Assembly (NCBI RefSeq): GCF_014206875.1
Contig: NZ_JACIJO010000003.1
Span: 536,066 to 600,065, forward strand
Direction of reading: 5' to 3'
Source: Algoriphagus iocasae
GTDB lineage: Bacteria; Bacteroidota; Bacteroidia; Cytophagales; Cyclobacteriaceae
Length of the DNA: 64,000 nt
The notes under the pieces: model-generated
Seen by the model: the letters and a program-made list of their open reading frames with translations, nothing else
Databases searched by the model: none
What the model was told of the DNA's origin: nothing
Made by a program: the position numbers and the translations under genes
Shown here: in pieces, positions 46,101 to 53,974 of the stretch
Numbering within the stretch: position 1 is the first letter of the stretch
Layout: every line of letters starts with the position of its first letter

Positions 46101-49100
46101 TTACTCCAGGTCCAGAAATGAATGCCCCAATTGTCACTGAAACTTGTTTTGGTGAAAGCACAGGATCTATTCAGGCTCAGATTCCAGGAAATAATTATGC
46201 TGACTTTGAGTTTAGTATTTCAGGTTATAATGGCGTATTTGTAGATTTCTCTAATAATGGGGGCTTGTTTGAAAACCTTCCTGCAGGTGAATATAAACTA
46301 AGTATAAAAAGTGCCTTGGATTGTATTACCACTTTGGATGGAATAGAAGTCTTAGAACCTTCTGAGCCAATTGGAATAGCAAATCAATCAATTGAAAGAG
46401 CTTCTTGTGATCTTCCAAATGGTTCGGTCAAAGATATCCAAATAGTTGGCGGCTGGGGCAATTACTCAGTGGAATGGAGAAAAGGTGCAATAGATGGATC
46501 CATAGTAACCGGTGATATCACAGGAGCTTCAGATCTATTCCCGGACACCTATTATTTATTGGTTATGGATGAAAAAGGCTGCTCAGAAACTTTTGAATTT
46601 ATCGTAGAAGAGTTGTCTGATCCGGTTTACGATTTAGTTCCCCCTATAAATGTTTGTGAAGGAGAGCAGGTAGAAATTAGACCTATCCATTTGGCTCCTG
46701 ATCCAAATCTTCCTCCTGCAGCATTTACAGAAGTATTCTGGTATAAAGACCAAGGCCAAAATGGTCTTATTGAGAATGGTACAGATCCTTCTAATCTTGA
46801 TATTATCTATACAATAGATGATACAGATTGGTTAAATCCAAGACTTTTAATTGATGGTTTGCCTGAAGGAACCCATGATTTTTATTTTTATGTAGAATGT
46901 ACAGGTCAGGAAATAGAAGTGGAAATAGAAGTATATGCCATTCCTACTGTTCAATTGGAAACTACTCCTGTTTCTTGCTTCGGAGCGATTGATGGAAAAG
47001 TGAATTTTATTTCTGGAACCTCTCCTGTATATGAATATAGCATTAATTCAGCTGCTCCAATATCTCAAAGTGAATTCGAAGCAATGGGTTTTGCAGCTGG
47101 AACTTATACTGTGGAAGTTACTACACCTGCAGGTTGTCCACAGGAATTGGAATTCACCATAGAAGGACCAGATGCTGCTTTGGAAATCACTCCATTAACA
47201 GGTATAGATCCTGGTTGTGGAGCATTAAATGGAAAATTGGAAGCAACAATTTCTGGCGGTTGGAGTCCTTATCAAATTACTGTCATAAAAGATGGAGTTG
47301 TTCTTCAGACCATAATGGATTCAGGTTCTTCTGTATCCCTAAATGGTTTGGGATCTGGAATCTACTTATTGGAAGTTGAAGATGCTCAAGGTTGCCAGAT
47401 TAGTTCTACAGAGCTTGAATTAATTGATGGCCCTTCTCAAATTCTGGTTGACGATCAGGCAATCTGTGAAGGTCAACAAGTTGTTTTGACTCCTACTATT
47501 GATCCTGCTACTCCAGGAGCTACGTTTGAATGGTACTTTGATTCAAATACAAATCAGGAAATAGTTTCCAGTTCTACTCCAAATGCTCAAGGAATAACTT
47601 ATGAGATAGATGGGTCTACTGGGGCATTATCTGTTTCAGGTTTGCAAGTATCCAATAACCCTTATCAATATTATGTAATCGCTGTGGGTGCAGGTGTTTG
47701 TACAGGATTTGTCGCAGAAGCAGAGGTAATGGTTTATGGGACCCCTACTGCAAGTTATACAAAAGTGGATGAAGTCTGCTTTGAAGATGGTGGGAGTATC
47801 AATGTGACTGCATCTGGGGGTTCTGGTAATTACACCTTTACATTAGATGGTCAGATTTCCCAAGATTCTGGACTTTTTGAAAATGTGCCAAGAGGAATTC
47901 ATACTGTCACCATCAGCACTCCTGAAACCTGTGAAGTTCAACTTGCTAATATTGAGATTCTTGGACCTTCAGCTCCCTTGGAAGCTGAGATTACAGATAT
48001 TGTCAACCCTTCATGTGATATAGCAAATGGTAGTTTGACTTTAACTGTTACAGGTGGAGTACAAAATTATAGTGTAGAAGCCTTTAAAGATGGCACTAGC
48101 CAAGGAACCTTTACATCTGATCAAAATGGAATTGTTTTAATACCAGATGTTTCAAAAGGTGAATTTGTATTTGAAATTACTGACGCATTGGGATGTACTA
48201 TTACATTATCTGAGCCATTGGAATTGGTAGAAGTTCCAACAGAAATTACTGTAGAAGACCAATTGATCTGTGAAGGTCAGGATGCTGTTTTAATTCCTAC
48301 TGTGCCAAGTTCAGTTGATTCTCCAGTGTTTACCTGGTTCTTTGATGAAGAAATGAATAACCAAATCCAAAACGGTTCGGTAAATGGTGTGGATTATCAG
48401 ATAAATTCAAATGGCGAATTGTCAGTTTCAGGTCTTGCACCTTCTTCTCAAGCATATGAATATTATGCCATGGTAGAGGGTAATGGAGTTTGCGGAGTTA
48501 TTCCTGAAAAAGCTCTAATTACGGTTACCCCTTATCCAAACCTTCGGGTTTCAAACCCTTCTATCGTTTGTGATCCAGAAGGAACAGTGGACCTTACCAA
48601 TTACATTGAAGGCTATAATCCTTCGGTATATGAATACAATATCATTAGCCCATTGGGAACTGCCTTAGTTGGAAATGAAGTAAGTGCAGTAAATGTTTCT
48701 GGAAATTATGAAGTGAGTTCTTCTATGAAAGGCACAGGTTGTTGGACAGCATCTCAAAGGATTTTAGTGAGGATTGCTGAAGAACTTTTAGAATCAAACT
48801 TCCTTTACCATGCAGATCAAGGCGGTGGAATTATTCTCAGCAATGATGTCATACAGGTCAAAGAGAATGTTGATTTTGAAGATATTTCTACAGGTGAGGT
48901 AATAATTTGGGAGTGGAACTTTGGAGATGGAAGTACCAGTAATCAGCAAAACCCGAATCACGTATATCAGAAAAAAGGAACATATACAGTGACTTTGAAA
49001 ACCACTGATTCCATTGGATGTCAAAGTGTATATTCTATTACGGTGGATGTTAAAGACGATTATCTTTTAATGATGCCTAATGCATTTACTCCTGATGGTC

Positions 49101-49333
49101 TGAAAAACCAATATTATAAACCTTTGCAGAGAGGCATAGCAAGTATTGAGTTTTATGTGTTTAATACTTGGGGAGAGTTGATTTATCAAACTGATTCTTT
49201 GGAAGACCTTGGCTGGGATGGAAACCATAATGGCAAACCTGCGCCAAATGGAAACTATGTATACAAAGTCAAATACGAAACCAGATCTGGAAATGTATTT
49301 GATGAATCAGGAGTATTTATTTTAATTCGATAA
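43127..49333 (+). CDS. Giant T9SS-secreted adhesin-like protein: L-type lectin domain, repeats, PKD, type B sorting domain
   Basis: This 2,068-residue protein has a signal peptide (residues ~1-45, ending VEAQ). Residues ~60-355 look like an L-type lectin fold (DGISFFMFDAD, GYVGIGFDERGNFG, IGFAGSTGYGRNNHEIRNV). Five repeats each contain a C-E-G segment (residues ~618, 902, 1176, 1446 and 1714) followed by C-F-G and C-D-x-x-N-G-S modules resembling SprB-type repeats, with a period near 270-280 residues. A PKD domain (WEWNFGDGSTS, about 1925) precedes the gliding-motility/T9SS type B C-terminal domain (NAFTPDGLKNQYYKP through WDGNHNGKPAPNGNYVYKV). It should be secreted and retained at the surface. 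Its stop abuts the NeuB start with no gap. Confidence 0.9.
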   Translation: MAKTLLGFTRLVRTSLRKGGKLFALTALVFLFFQFIVSHSVEAQVVVIPREGFPYCQPFQGGGPFDYTILGGEIRIPVGAPENPTSNTIINSFIANPTGQSLQLTPYQYWHSGYAIVDIPFSSQFGIRASFEYFSYGPFDRATERAVPADGISFFMFDADRPIDIGYLGGSLAYAPYIDLDGTELQPGIAGGYVGIGFDERGNFGVGTLNQDNSLWLKGLPNTITIRGPETSNYDVLERFVTNRSRDTDGIEYLPSNPEPQWFDIDNISSIRTIDCNQPGYRKVFIELTPNGLGGYDIKIDMLVNDEDGLQLVSFPPINYPYAAPERLKIGFAGSTGYGRNNHEIRNVTVNVADISAALLPQVSDQEKIICKDDDLEFTFDVNLQSGNDAFITCMQLFANNPGPPDNSVPPNTFDCGFDGSLCTGKCNPDNYEVPVYDASGNLLGTFYSILEELNTGNFEDERNKATIRFEPAPGFTGEATVYYNVTDNYGLTSQPSKITVVSNPFPIKIQDGSIDNPTCDGQQDGRIYDVIVGDLVAGFDYEWLFDGNSIGKSGASVSSLVNGEATFELAGVNLGTYTLNVWNPSDSQTGGCYESVVVVVDQENGTPVTIDIPDKTICEGEDVSFLPLVDPADIPSGATPTFLWYQNANRSGGALVNNSTIDVDGNQVTVSIAATGELTLSGLKNNGANSTYEFFVEVADQTQAGGNFCPYIGDVLTKATVLVNPPLTFSVDHKDDWCISYSGEIVATITGASDVTYTLLDENDQELGTNSTGVFSSLPAGLYKVFGSSPSLGCSSPIEEVTVEGPAEGLVIAPGAVDNSYCGLPNGSITFDLFGGNVPYQSIKVNGTQIPYDPKGVYTVTGLSATQYTIDIIDAKGCTTSQTMEVAADPPSYFSTIGSEVCEGKVGTANLDVQDPSTGSPIFEWYYQNAAGDYVLISDGMTVGDYSYQISSDYELSVTGLPADSVPYIFYLLVSGDRICDQGYIPTEIKVTPGPEMNAPIVTETCFGESTGSIQAQIPGNNYADFEFSISGYNGVFVDFSNNGGLFENLPAGEYKLSIKSALDCITTLDGIEVLEPSEPIGIANQSIERASCDLPNGSVKDIQIVGGWGNYSVEWRKGAIDGSIVTGDITGASDLFPDTYYLLVMDEKGCSETFEFIVEELSDPVYDLVPPINVCEGEQVEIRPIHLAPDPNLPPAAFTEVFWYKDQGQNGLIENGTDPSNLDIIYTIDDTDWLNPRLLIDGLPEGTHDFYFYVECTGQEIEVEIEVYAIPTVQLETTPVSCFGAIDGKVNFISGTSPVYEYSINSAAPISQSEFEAMGFAAGTYTVEVTTPAGCPQELEFTIEGPDAALEITPLTGIDPGCGALNGKLEATISGGWSPYQITVIKDGVVLQTIMDSGSSVSLNGLGSGIYLLEVEDAQGCQISSTELELIDGPSQILVDDQAICEGQQVVLTPTIDPATPGATFEWYFDSNTNQEIVSSSTPNAQGITYEIDGSTGALSVSGLQVSNNPYQYYVIAVGAGVCTGFVAEAEVMVYGTPTASYTKVDEVCFEDGGSINVTASGGSGNYTFTLDGQISQDSGLFENVPRGIHTVTISTPETCEVQLANIEILGPSAPLEAEITDIVNPSCDIANGSLTLTVTGGVQNYSVEAFKDGTSQGTFTSDQNGIVLIPDVSKGEFVFEITDALGCTITLSEPLELVEVPTEITVEDQLICEGQDAVLIPTVPSSVDSPVFTWFFDEEMNNQIQNGSVNGVDYQINSNGELSVSGLAPSSQAYEYYAMVEGNGVCGVIPEKALITVTPYPNLRVSNPSIVCDPEGTVDLTNYIEGYNPSVYEYNIISPLGTALVGNEVSAVNVSGNYEVSSSMKGTGCWTASQRILVRIAEELLESNFLYHADQGGGIILSNDVIQVKENVDFEDISTGEVIIWEWNFGDGSTSNQQNPNHVYQKKGTYTVTLKTTDSIGCQSVYSITVDVKDDYLLMMPNAFTPDGLKNQYYKPLQRGIASIEFYVFNTWGELIYQTDSLEDLGWDGNHNGKPAPNGNYVYKVKYETRSGNVFDESGVFILIR

Positions 49334-50332
49334 ATGATCATAGCCGAAATAGGACAGGCTCACGATGGGAGTCTGGGAAATGCACATGCCTTTATTGATG
49401 CTTTAGCAGAAACAGGTATTGATGCTGTAAAATTTCAAACTCATATAGCAGAGGCAGAATCGTCCAGCTTCGAACCTTTCCGGGTAAAATTTTCCAAACA
49501 GGACTCTACTCGGTTTGACTATTGGAAAAGAATGGAATTCACTCCAGAGCAATGGAAAGGTATCAAAGACCATTGTGAGGAGAAAAATCTTGAATTTATA
49601 TCCTCTCCCTTCAGCAATGCTGCCGTGGATTTATTGGAAGAGCTAGGAGTAAAAAGATATAAAATCGGATCCGGAGAATTAGGCAATTTTCTAATGCTTG
49701 ATAGAATTGCAAAAACCGGGAAACCTATAATTTTAAGCTCCGGAATGAGTTCATTCGAAGAGCTTGATAAGACTTTTGATTTTTTAAAGCCATTTGGAAA
49801 TAGTTTAAGTATTCTCCAGTGTACTACTGCATATCCCACGCAACCCGAACAATGGGGATTGAATGTGATGTCTGAATTAAAAGATCGTTATCAGGTTCCT
49901 GTAGGCTTTTCGGATCATAGTGGAGATATTTATGCATGTCTCGCCGCAGCCTCTCTTGGGTCTGAGATCTTTGAATTTCATGTGGTTTTTGATAAAAGAC
50001 AGTTTGGGCCGGATTCACCTGCCAGTATCAGCATAGATCAGACAAAGGTTTTATGTGAAGGGATTAAAAAGATTCAATCTGCGATCCAACATCCTGTTGT
50101 TAAATCTGATAACCAGAAATATTCAGAATTAAAGGTAATGTTTGGGAAATCTTTAGCTGTAAATAAGACTTTAAGTGAAGGTTATATATTAACAGTGGAT
50201 GATCTGGAATCAAAAAAGCCTGGAGACAAAGGAATACCAGCCTCAAACTATCAAAATGTCCTTGGTAGAGAATTAAATAGAAAGCTAGAAAAATGGGATT
50301 TTCTATCTATGGAAGATCTTAAATCTAAATGA
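49334..50332 (+). CDS. neuB: NeuB-family nonulosonic acid synthase, copy 2
   Basis: This complete 332-residue synthase starts directly after the stop of the T9SS giant. The TIM barrel shows IIAEIGQAHDGSLGNA, AVKFQTH, YKIGSGELGNF (about residue 113), LQCTTAYPTQPEQWGLN (about 158), VGFSDHSGDIYAC (about 194) and FEFHVVFDKRQFGPD (about 215). The SAF domain follows (FGKSLAVNKTLSEGYILT). It condenses phosphoenolpyruvate with an N-acylmannosamine-type sugar. NeuC and NeuA follow, so it is the synthase of a full cassette. The VVF segment in place of the usual EKH-T is slightly divergent, which may bear on substrate choice. Confidence 0.9.
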   Translation: MIIAEIGQAHDGSLGNAHAFIDALAETGIDAVKFQTHIAEAESSSFEPFRVKFSKQDSTRFDYWKRMEFTPEQWKGIKDHCEEKNLEFISSPFSNAAVDLLEELGVKRYKIGSGELGNFLMLDRIAKTGKPIILSSGMSSFEELDKTFDFLKPFGNSLSILQCTTAYPTQPEQWGLNVMSELKDRYQVPVGFSDHSGDIYACLAAASLGSEIFEFHVVFDKRQFGPDSPASISIDQTKVLCEGIKKIQSAIQHPVVKSDNQKYSELKVMFGKSLAVNKTLSEGYILTVDDLESKKPGDKGIPASNYQNVLGRELNRKLEKWDFLSMEDLKSK

Positions 50333-51486
50333 TGAAAAGAAAAATCTGCGTAGTAATTACCGCACGTCCTTCCTATTCAAGGATAAAAACAGCTCTGGCA
50401 GCCATCAATGAGCATCCCGATTTGGAATTGCAATTGGTTGTAGCTGCATCCGCTTTATTGGACCGCTATGGAAATGCTGTAAATAATATTGAAAAAGACG
50501 GTTTCACTATCACCGCAAAGGTATTCAATGTCTTAGAAGGTGAAAACCTGACCGCCGCTGCAAAAACAACCGGAATAGGTATTCTAGAGCTTTCTACTGT
50601 TTTCAATAATTTGAATCCGGATATAGTAGTAACAGTTGCAGATAGATTTGAAACCATGGCTACTGCTATTTCAGCCAGTTACATGAACATTCCCCTGGCC
50701 CATATTCAGGGAGGTGAGGTAACAGGAAATATTGATGAAAAAGTACGGCATGCCATTACAAAATTGGCGGATTATCATTTTGTAGCCTCTGATGATGCTT
50801 ATAAAAGAGTAATCAAATTAGGTGAAAATCCAGAATTCGTGTTTAATACAGGTTGCCCAAGTATTGACTTGGCATATGAAATAAAACAACAGCCTACTCT
50901 TGATTTTGATCCTATCCAGAAATATGGAGGAGTTGGGAAAGTGATGGATTTCTCAAAAGGATATTGGGTGGTTATGCAGCATCCAGTGACCACAGAAGTT
51001 GGAAACTCCCGGTTTCATATTGAAGAGACCTTACATGCCATGTATAGCCTAAATCAACCCGTATTTTGGTTTTGGCCAAATGTAGATGCCGGCGCAGATG
51101 GAACCAGCACCGGAATTAGATCTTTTAGGGAAACGCATGACCTGGAAAATTTCCATTTCTTTAAAAATATGGAACCTCAGGATTTCTTGAAACTTCTTTA
51201 TTCCAGTAAAGGATTAATAGGAAACAGTTCTGTTGGTATAAGAGAATGTGCCTTTATGGGAGTTCCGGTAGTCAATATAGGCTCACGTCAGAATAGTAGA
51301 GAAAGAGGCAATAATGTTAATGATGTGGATTATTCACGAGCAGAAATTTTACAGGCATTGAGAGAAATTGAGGAATCTCCAAGACCTGAGATTTCTACCA
51401 TCTATGGAGATGGGGATGCAGGCAAAAAGATTGCCCAGTATTTATCTGAACTCCCTTTGATTTTTCATAAAACCATCACCTTTTAA
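50329..51486 (+). CDS. neuC: Hydrolysing UDP-HexNAc 2-epimerase (NeuC/LegG-like)
   Basis: This 385-residue GT-B-like enzyme converts UDP-GlcNAc (or a UDP-bacillosamine derivative) to the free ManNAc-type sugar plus UDP. Signature segments are ITARPSYSRIKTALAAI at the N-terminus, VVTVADRFETMATAISA (about residue 102), PLAHIQGGEVTGNIDEKVRH (about 122) and GNSSVGIRECAFMGVPVVNI (about 303). It overlaps NeuB by four bases and is followed immediately by NeuA, giving the standard order of sialic/legionaminic acid operons. No matching dehydratase/aminotransferase pair is adjacent, which leans slightly towards a Neu5Ac-type substrate. Confidence 0.9.
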   Translation: MMKRKICVVITARPSYSRIKTALAAINEHPDLELQLVVAASALLDRYGNAVNNIEKDGFTITAKVFNVLEGENLTAAAKTTGIGILELSTVFNNLNPDIVVTVADRFETMATAISASYMNIPLAHIQGGEVTGNIDEKVRHAITKLADYHFVASDDAYKRVIKLGENPEFVFNTGCPSIDLAYEIKQQPTLDFDPIQKYGGVGKVMDFSKGYWVVMQHPVTTEVGNSRFHIEETLHAMYSLNQPVFWFWPNVDAGADGTSTGIRSFRETHDLENFHFFKNMEPQDFLKLLYSSKGLIGNSSVGIRECAFMGVPVVNIGSRQNSRERGNNVNDVDYSRAEILQALREIEESPRPEISTIYGDGDAGKKIAQYLSELPLIFHKTITF

Positions 51487-52194
51487 ATGAGAATATTAGG
51501 ACTGATCCCTGCTAGAGAAGGATCAAAAGGGATACCTGGCAAAAATATCAAAACGCTAGGGCACCAACCTCTAATTGCTTACTCAATCAAAGATGGCATT
51601 GGATCAAAGCTTCTAAGCAAAACAGCTATAAGCACAGATGGTGAGAAAATTGCCGAAGTGGCCAGGAATTATGGTGGGGAAGTTCCTTTCATCCGACCTA
51701 AAGACTTGGCCCAAGACAAGACTCCTTCGATAGATGTGGTTTTGCATGCAATTGATTTTTTTGAACAAAATGGAGAATCTTTTGATGCGGTTTGCCTACT
51801 ACAACCTACTAGCCCATTCAGACCCAAAGGTTTTGTAGATGAGTGTGTCCAAAAATTTATAGAAACTGATGCGGATAGTCTAATTTCTGTGTTAGAGGTG
51901 CCTCATGAATACAACCCGCACTGGACATTTAAAATGGATAAGGAAGGAAGTTTATCCATAGCAACAGGTGAAGAAACTTTGATCCCAAGAAGACAGGAAT
52001 TGCCAATGGCCTACCATAGAGATGGATCGATTTATATCTCTAAAGTGTCCCTTATCAGAGATAAAAAAGTTTTGGTAGGAGGCAAAACAGTGGGTGTTTT
52101 GTCTAACAAATCCTACTATGCCAATTTGGATACTCCAAAAGATTGGGATAAAGCAGAAGTAACATATAAAGAATTATTTGAATGTGCGGAATAG
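51487..52194 (+). CDS. neuA: CMP-nonulosonic acid cytidylyltransferase (NeuA/LegF-like), copy 2
   Basis: This 235-residue enzyme starts right after the NeuC stop. LIPAREGSKGIPGKNIKTLG is the CTP-binding N-terminus; QPTSPFRPKGFVDECV (about residue 110) and IPRRQELPMAYHRDGSIYIS (about 166) are substrate-site motifs. It would make the CMP-sugar from the NeuB product. It is clearly related to the copy at 3164 but differs in key loops (AREGSKG against ARGGSKG), consistent with two activated nonulosonic acids in one locus. It overlaps AsnB by 13 bases. Confidence 0.9.
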   Translation: MRILGLIPAREGSKGIPGKNIKTLGHQPLIAYSIKDGIGSKLLSKTAISTDGEKIAEVARNYGGEVPFIRPKDLAQDKTPSIDVVLHAIDFFEQNGESFDAVCLLQPTSPFRPKGFVDECVQKFIETDADSLISVLEVPHEYNPHWTFKMDKEGSLSIATGEETLIPRRQELPMAYHRDGSIYISKVSLIRDKKVLVGGKTVGVLSNKSYYANLDTPKDWDKAEVTYKELFECAE

Positions 52195-53879
52195 CCGGTA
52201 TTGTCGGAAGAAATCCTGAAAATAAGCTTGTTCTGACAAGCATGCTAGACATGCAGAAACACAGAGGTCCTGATGCACAAGGAACTTGGGCTGATGAAGA
52301 GGTTTTTTTAGGTCATAATAGGCTCTCAATATTGGACCTTTCTGAGGCAGCTAATCAGCCTATGTTCAGTAATTGCAGGAGGTTTGTTATAATTTTTAAT
52401 GGTGAGATTTATAACTACATAGAGTTAAGGCAAACCTTAGATTATTCTTTCAGAACTAAATCTGATACAGAAGTTCTGTTGGCTATGTATATCAAGTACC
52501 AGGACAAAATGCTTAATTATCTCAATGGGATGTTTGCTTTCGCCATTTGGGATATACAGGAGAAAAAGCTTTTTGCTGCTCGGGATCGATTTGGAGTAAA
52601 ACCTTTTTATTATTCCTTCCACAAGGATCAGTTTTTATTTGCAAGTGAAATTAAAACTTTGCTAGCTGCCGGTGTTCCTAATACTCCAAATGAACAAGTT
52701 TGGGCAGATTATTTTGTTCATGGAAGTTATGGTTTTCCGGAAGAAACATTTTTTAGGAATATTCATCAACTTTCTCCTGGAAATAGCCTCACATATAGGA
52801 TAGGTGATTCTAATCCTCAAATCAGACCTTACTATGATTTTGTTTCTGAGGTCGAAAGTCAAAAGGTTTTTGATAATGTAAACAACCTTCAGGAAGAGTA
52901 TTTAGAATTGCTACTTGATTCCATTCGTCTCAGATTCAGGTCGGATGTACCAGTGGGTTTCAATGTAAGCGGTGGATTGGATTCATCCATTTTGTTGGCA
53001 ATGATTTCAAAAATCAAGGCTGGTGAAACAGAAAATATTGAAGCCTTTTCATTTTACACTGGTGATGATCGCTATGATGAATTACCATGGGTCAAGGATT
53101 TGATCTCTAAAACCAAGAGTCCTTTAAATCCTGTTCTATTATCAATAGGGGAAGTGCCTGATTTGATCGAGAAGGTGACGTTTTTCCAAGACGAACCTTA
53201 TGGAGGCTTCCCTACTTTGGCTTATTCCAAAATTTTTGAGAGTGCAAGAGAGAAAGGTTTTTTGGTATTATTGGATGGGCAAGGAATGGACGAAGCCTGG
53301 GCAGGTTATGATTATTACAGAACAGAGTCCAAGGCAGTCGTGCAAGGAATAAAAAGTCCTTTGACAAGACCGAATGCATTATCACCTGATTTACGCTCTT
53401 TGGCAAGGGAAATTAGTTATCCAGAACCTTTTGATAATGATCTTCAAAACAAACAATTTAGAGATCTGTATTATACAAAGATCCCTCGCGCCCTTCGATT
53501 TAATGATAGGGTTAGCATGATGCATAGCACGGAATTAAGGGAGCCGTTTTTGGACTATCGATTGGTAGAAATGGCTTTTGCCCAGAAGAGGGAAATGAAA
53601 ATCAGAGAGGATCAAGGGAAGTGGTTACCAAGGCAGTTGGTAAAAGAAGCCTTGGAAAATATTGCCTTAGCTCCAAAAAGACCATTACAGACTCCTCAAA
53701 GGGAATGGATAGGAGGCGCAATGGCTGAGTACGTTGAAGAAAGAATCAGCTTGCTGAAATCAAACCCTTGGTTTGAAAGAAATGCCTTGGAGCAAGAATG
53801 GAAGAATTATAAAAACGGGGAAAATGACAATAGTTTTTTCATTTGGCAATGGATTAATGGTTCATTTTATTCCGTTTAA
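52182..53879 (+). CDS. asnB: Asparagine synthetase B-type glutamine amidotransferase, copy 2
   Basis: This 565-residue protein has Cys2 in MCGIAGIVG, HRGPDAQGTW, FNGEIYNYIEL and the synthetase P-loop NVSGGLDSSILLA (about residue 261). The later LLDGQGMDEAWAGYDYY (about 360) matches GxGxDE of the family. It overlaps NeuA by 13 bases, so it is translated with the nonulosonate operon. Amidation of a nonulosonic or uronic acid carboxylate is a fair hypothesis; a bulk asparagine supply role is possible but less expected here. It is ~50 residues shorter than the paralogue at 37493. Confidence 0.9.
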   Translation: MCGIAGIVGRNPENKLVLTSMLDMQKHRGPDAQGTWADEEVFLGHNRLSILDLSEAANQPMFSNCRRFVIIFNGEIYNYIELRQTLDYSFRTKSDTEVLLAMYIKYQDKMLNYLNGMFAFAIWDIQEKKLFAARDRFGVKPFYYSFHKDQFLFASEIKTLLAAGVPNTPNEQVWADYFVHGSYGFPEETFFRNIHQLSPGNSLTYRIGDSNPQIRPYYDFVSEVESQKVFDNVNNLQEEYLELLLDSIRLRFRSDVPVGFNVSGGLDSSILLAMISKIKAGETENIEAFSFYTGDDRYDELPWVKDLISKTKSPLNPVLLSIGEVPDLIEKVTFFQDEPYGGFPTLAYSKIFESAREKGFLVLLDGQGMDEAWAGYDYYRTESKAVVQGIKSPLTRPNALSPDLRSLAREISYPEPFDNDLQNKQFRDLYYTKIPRALRFNDRVSMMHSTELREPFLDYRLVEMAFAQKREMKIREDQGKWLPRQLVKEALENIALAPKRPLQTPQREWIGGAMAEYVEERISLLKSNPWFERNALEQEWKNYKNGENDNSFFIWQWINGSFYSV

Positions 53880-53974
53880 AAACCCTTATGCATTTGAATA
53901 CAGGGTTAGCAAGAATAGTTATTAATAATATTTACAGAATTCATCTTTAAAGATGTTTTTCAAATTTTAAAAAA

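Noticed and set aside
49519..49839. 106-codon minus-strand ORF inside NeuB
   Set aside because: Antisense to conserved catalytic motifs of NeuB; no domain seen.
53880..53974. Terminator after the second AsnB (AACCCT ... AGGGTT)
   Set aside because: Six-base arms with a 15-base loop and no T run; too weak to call.
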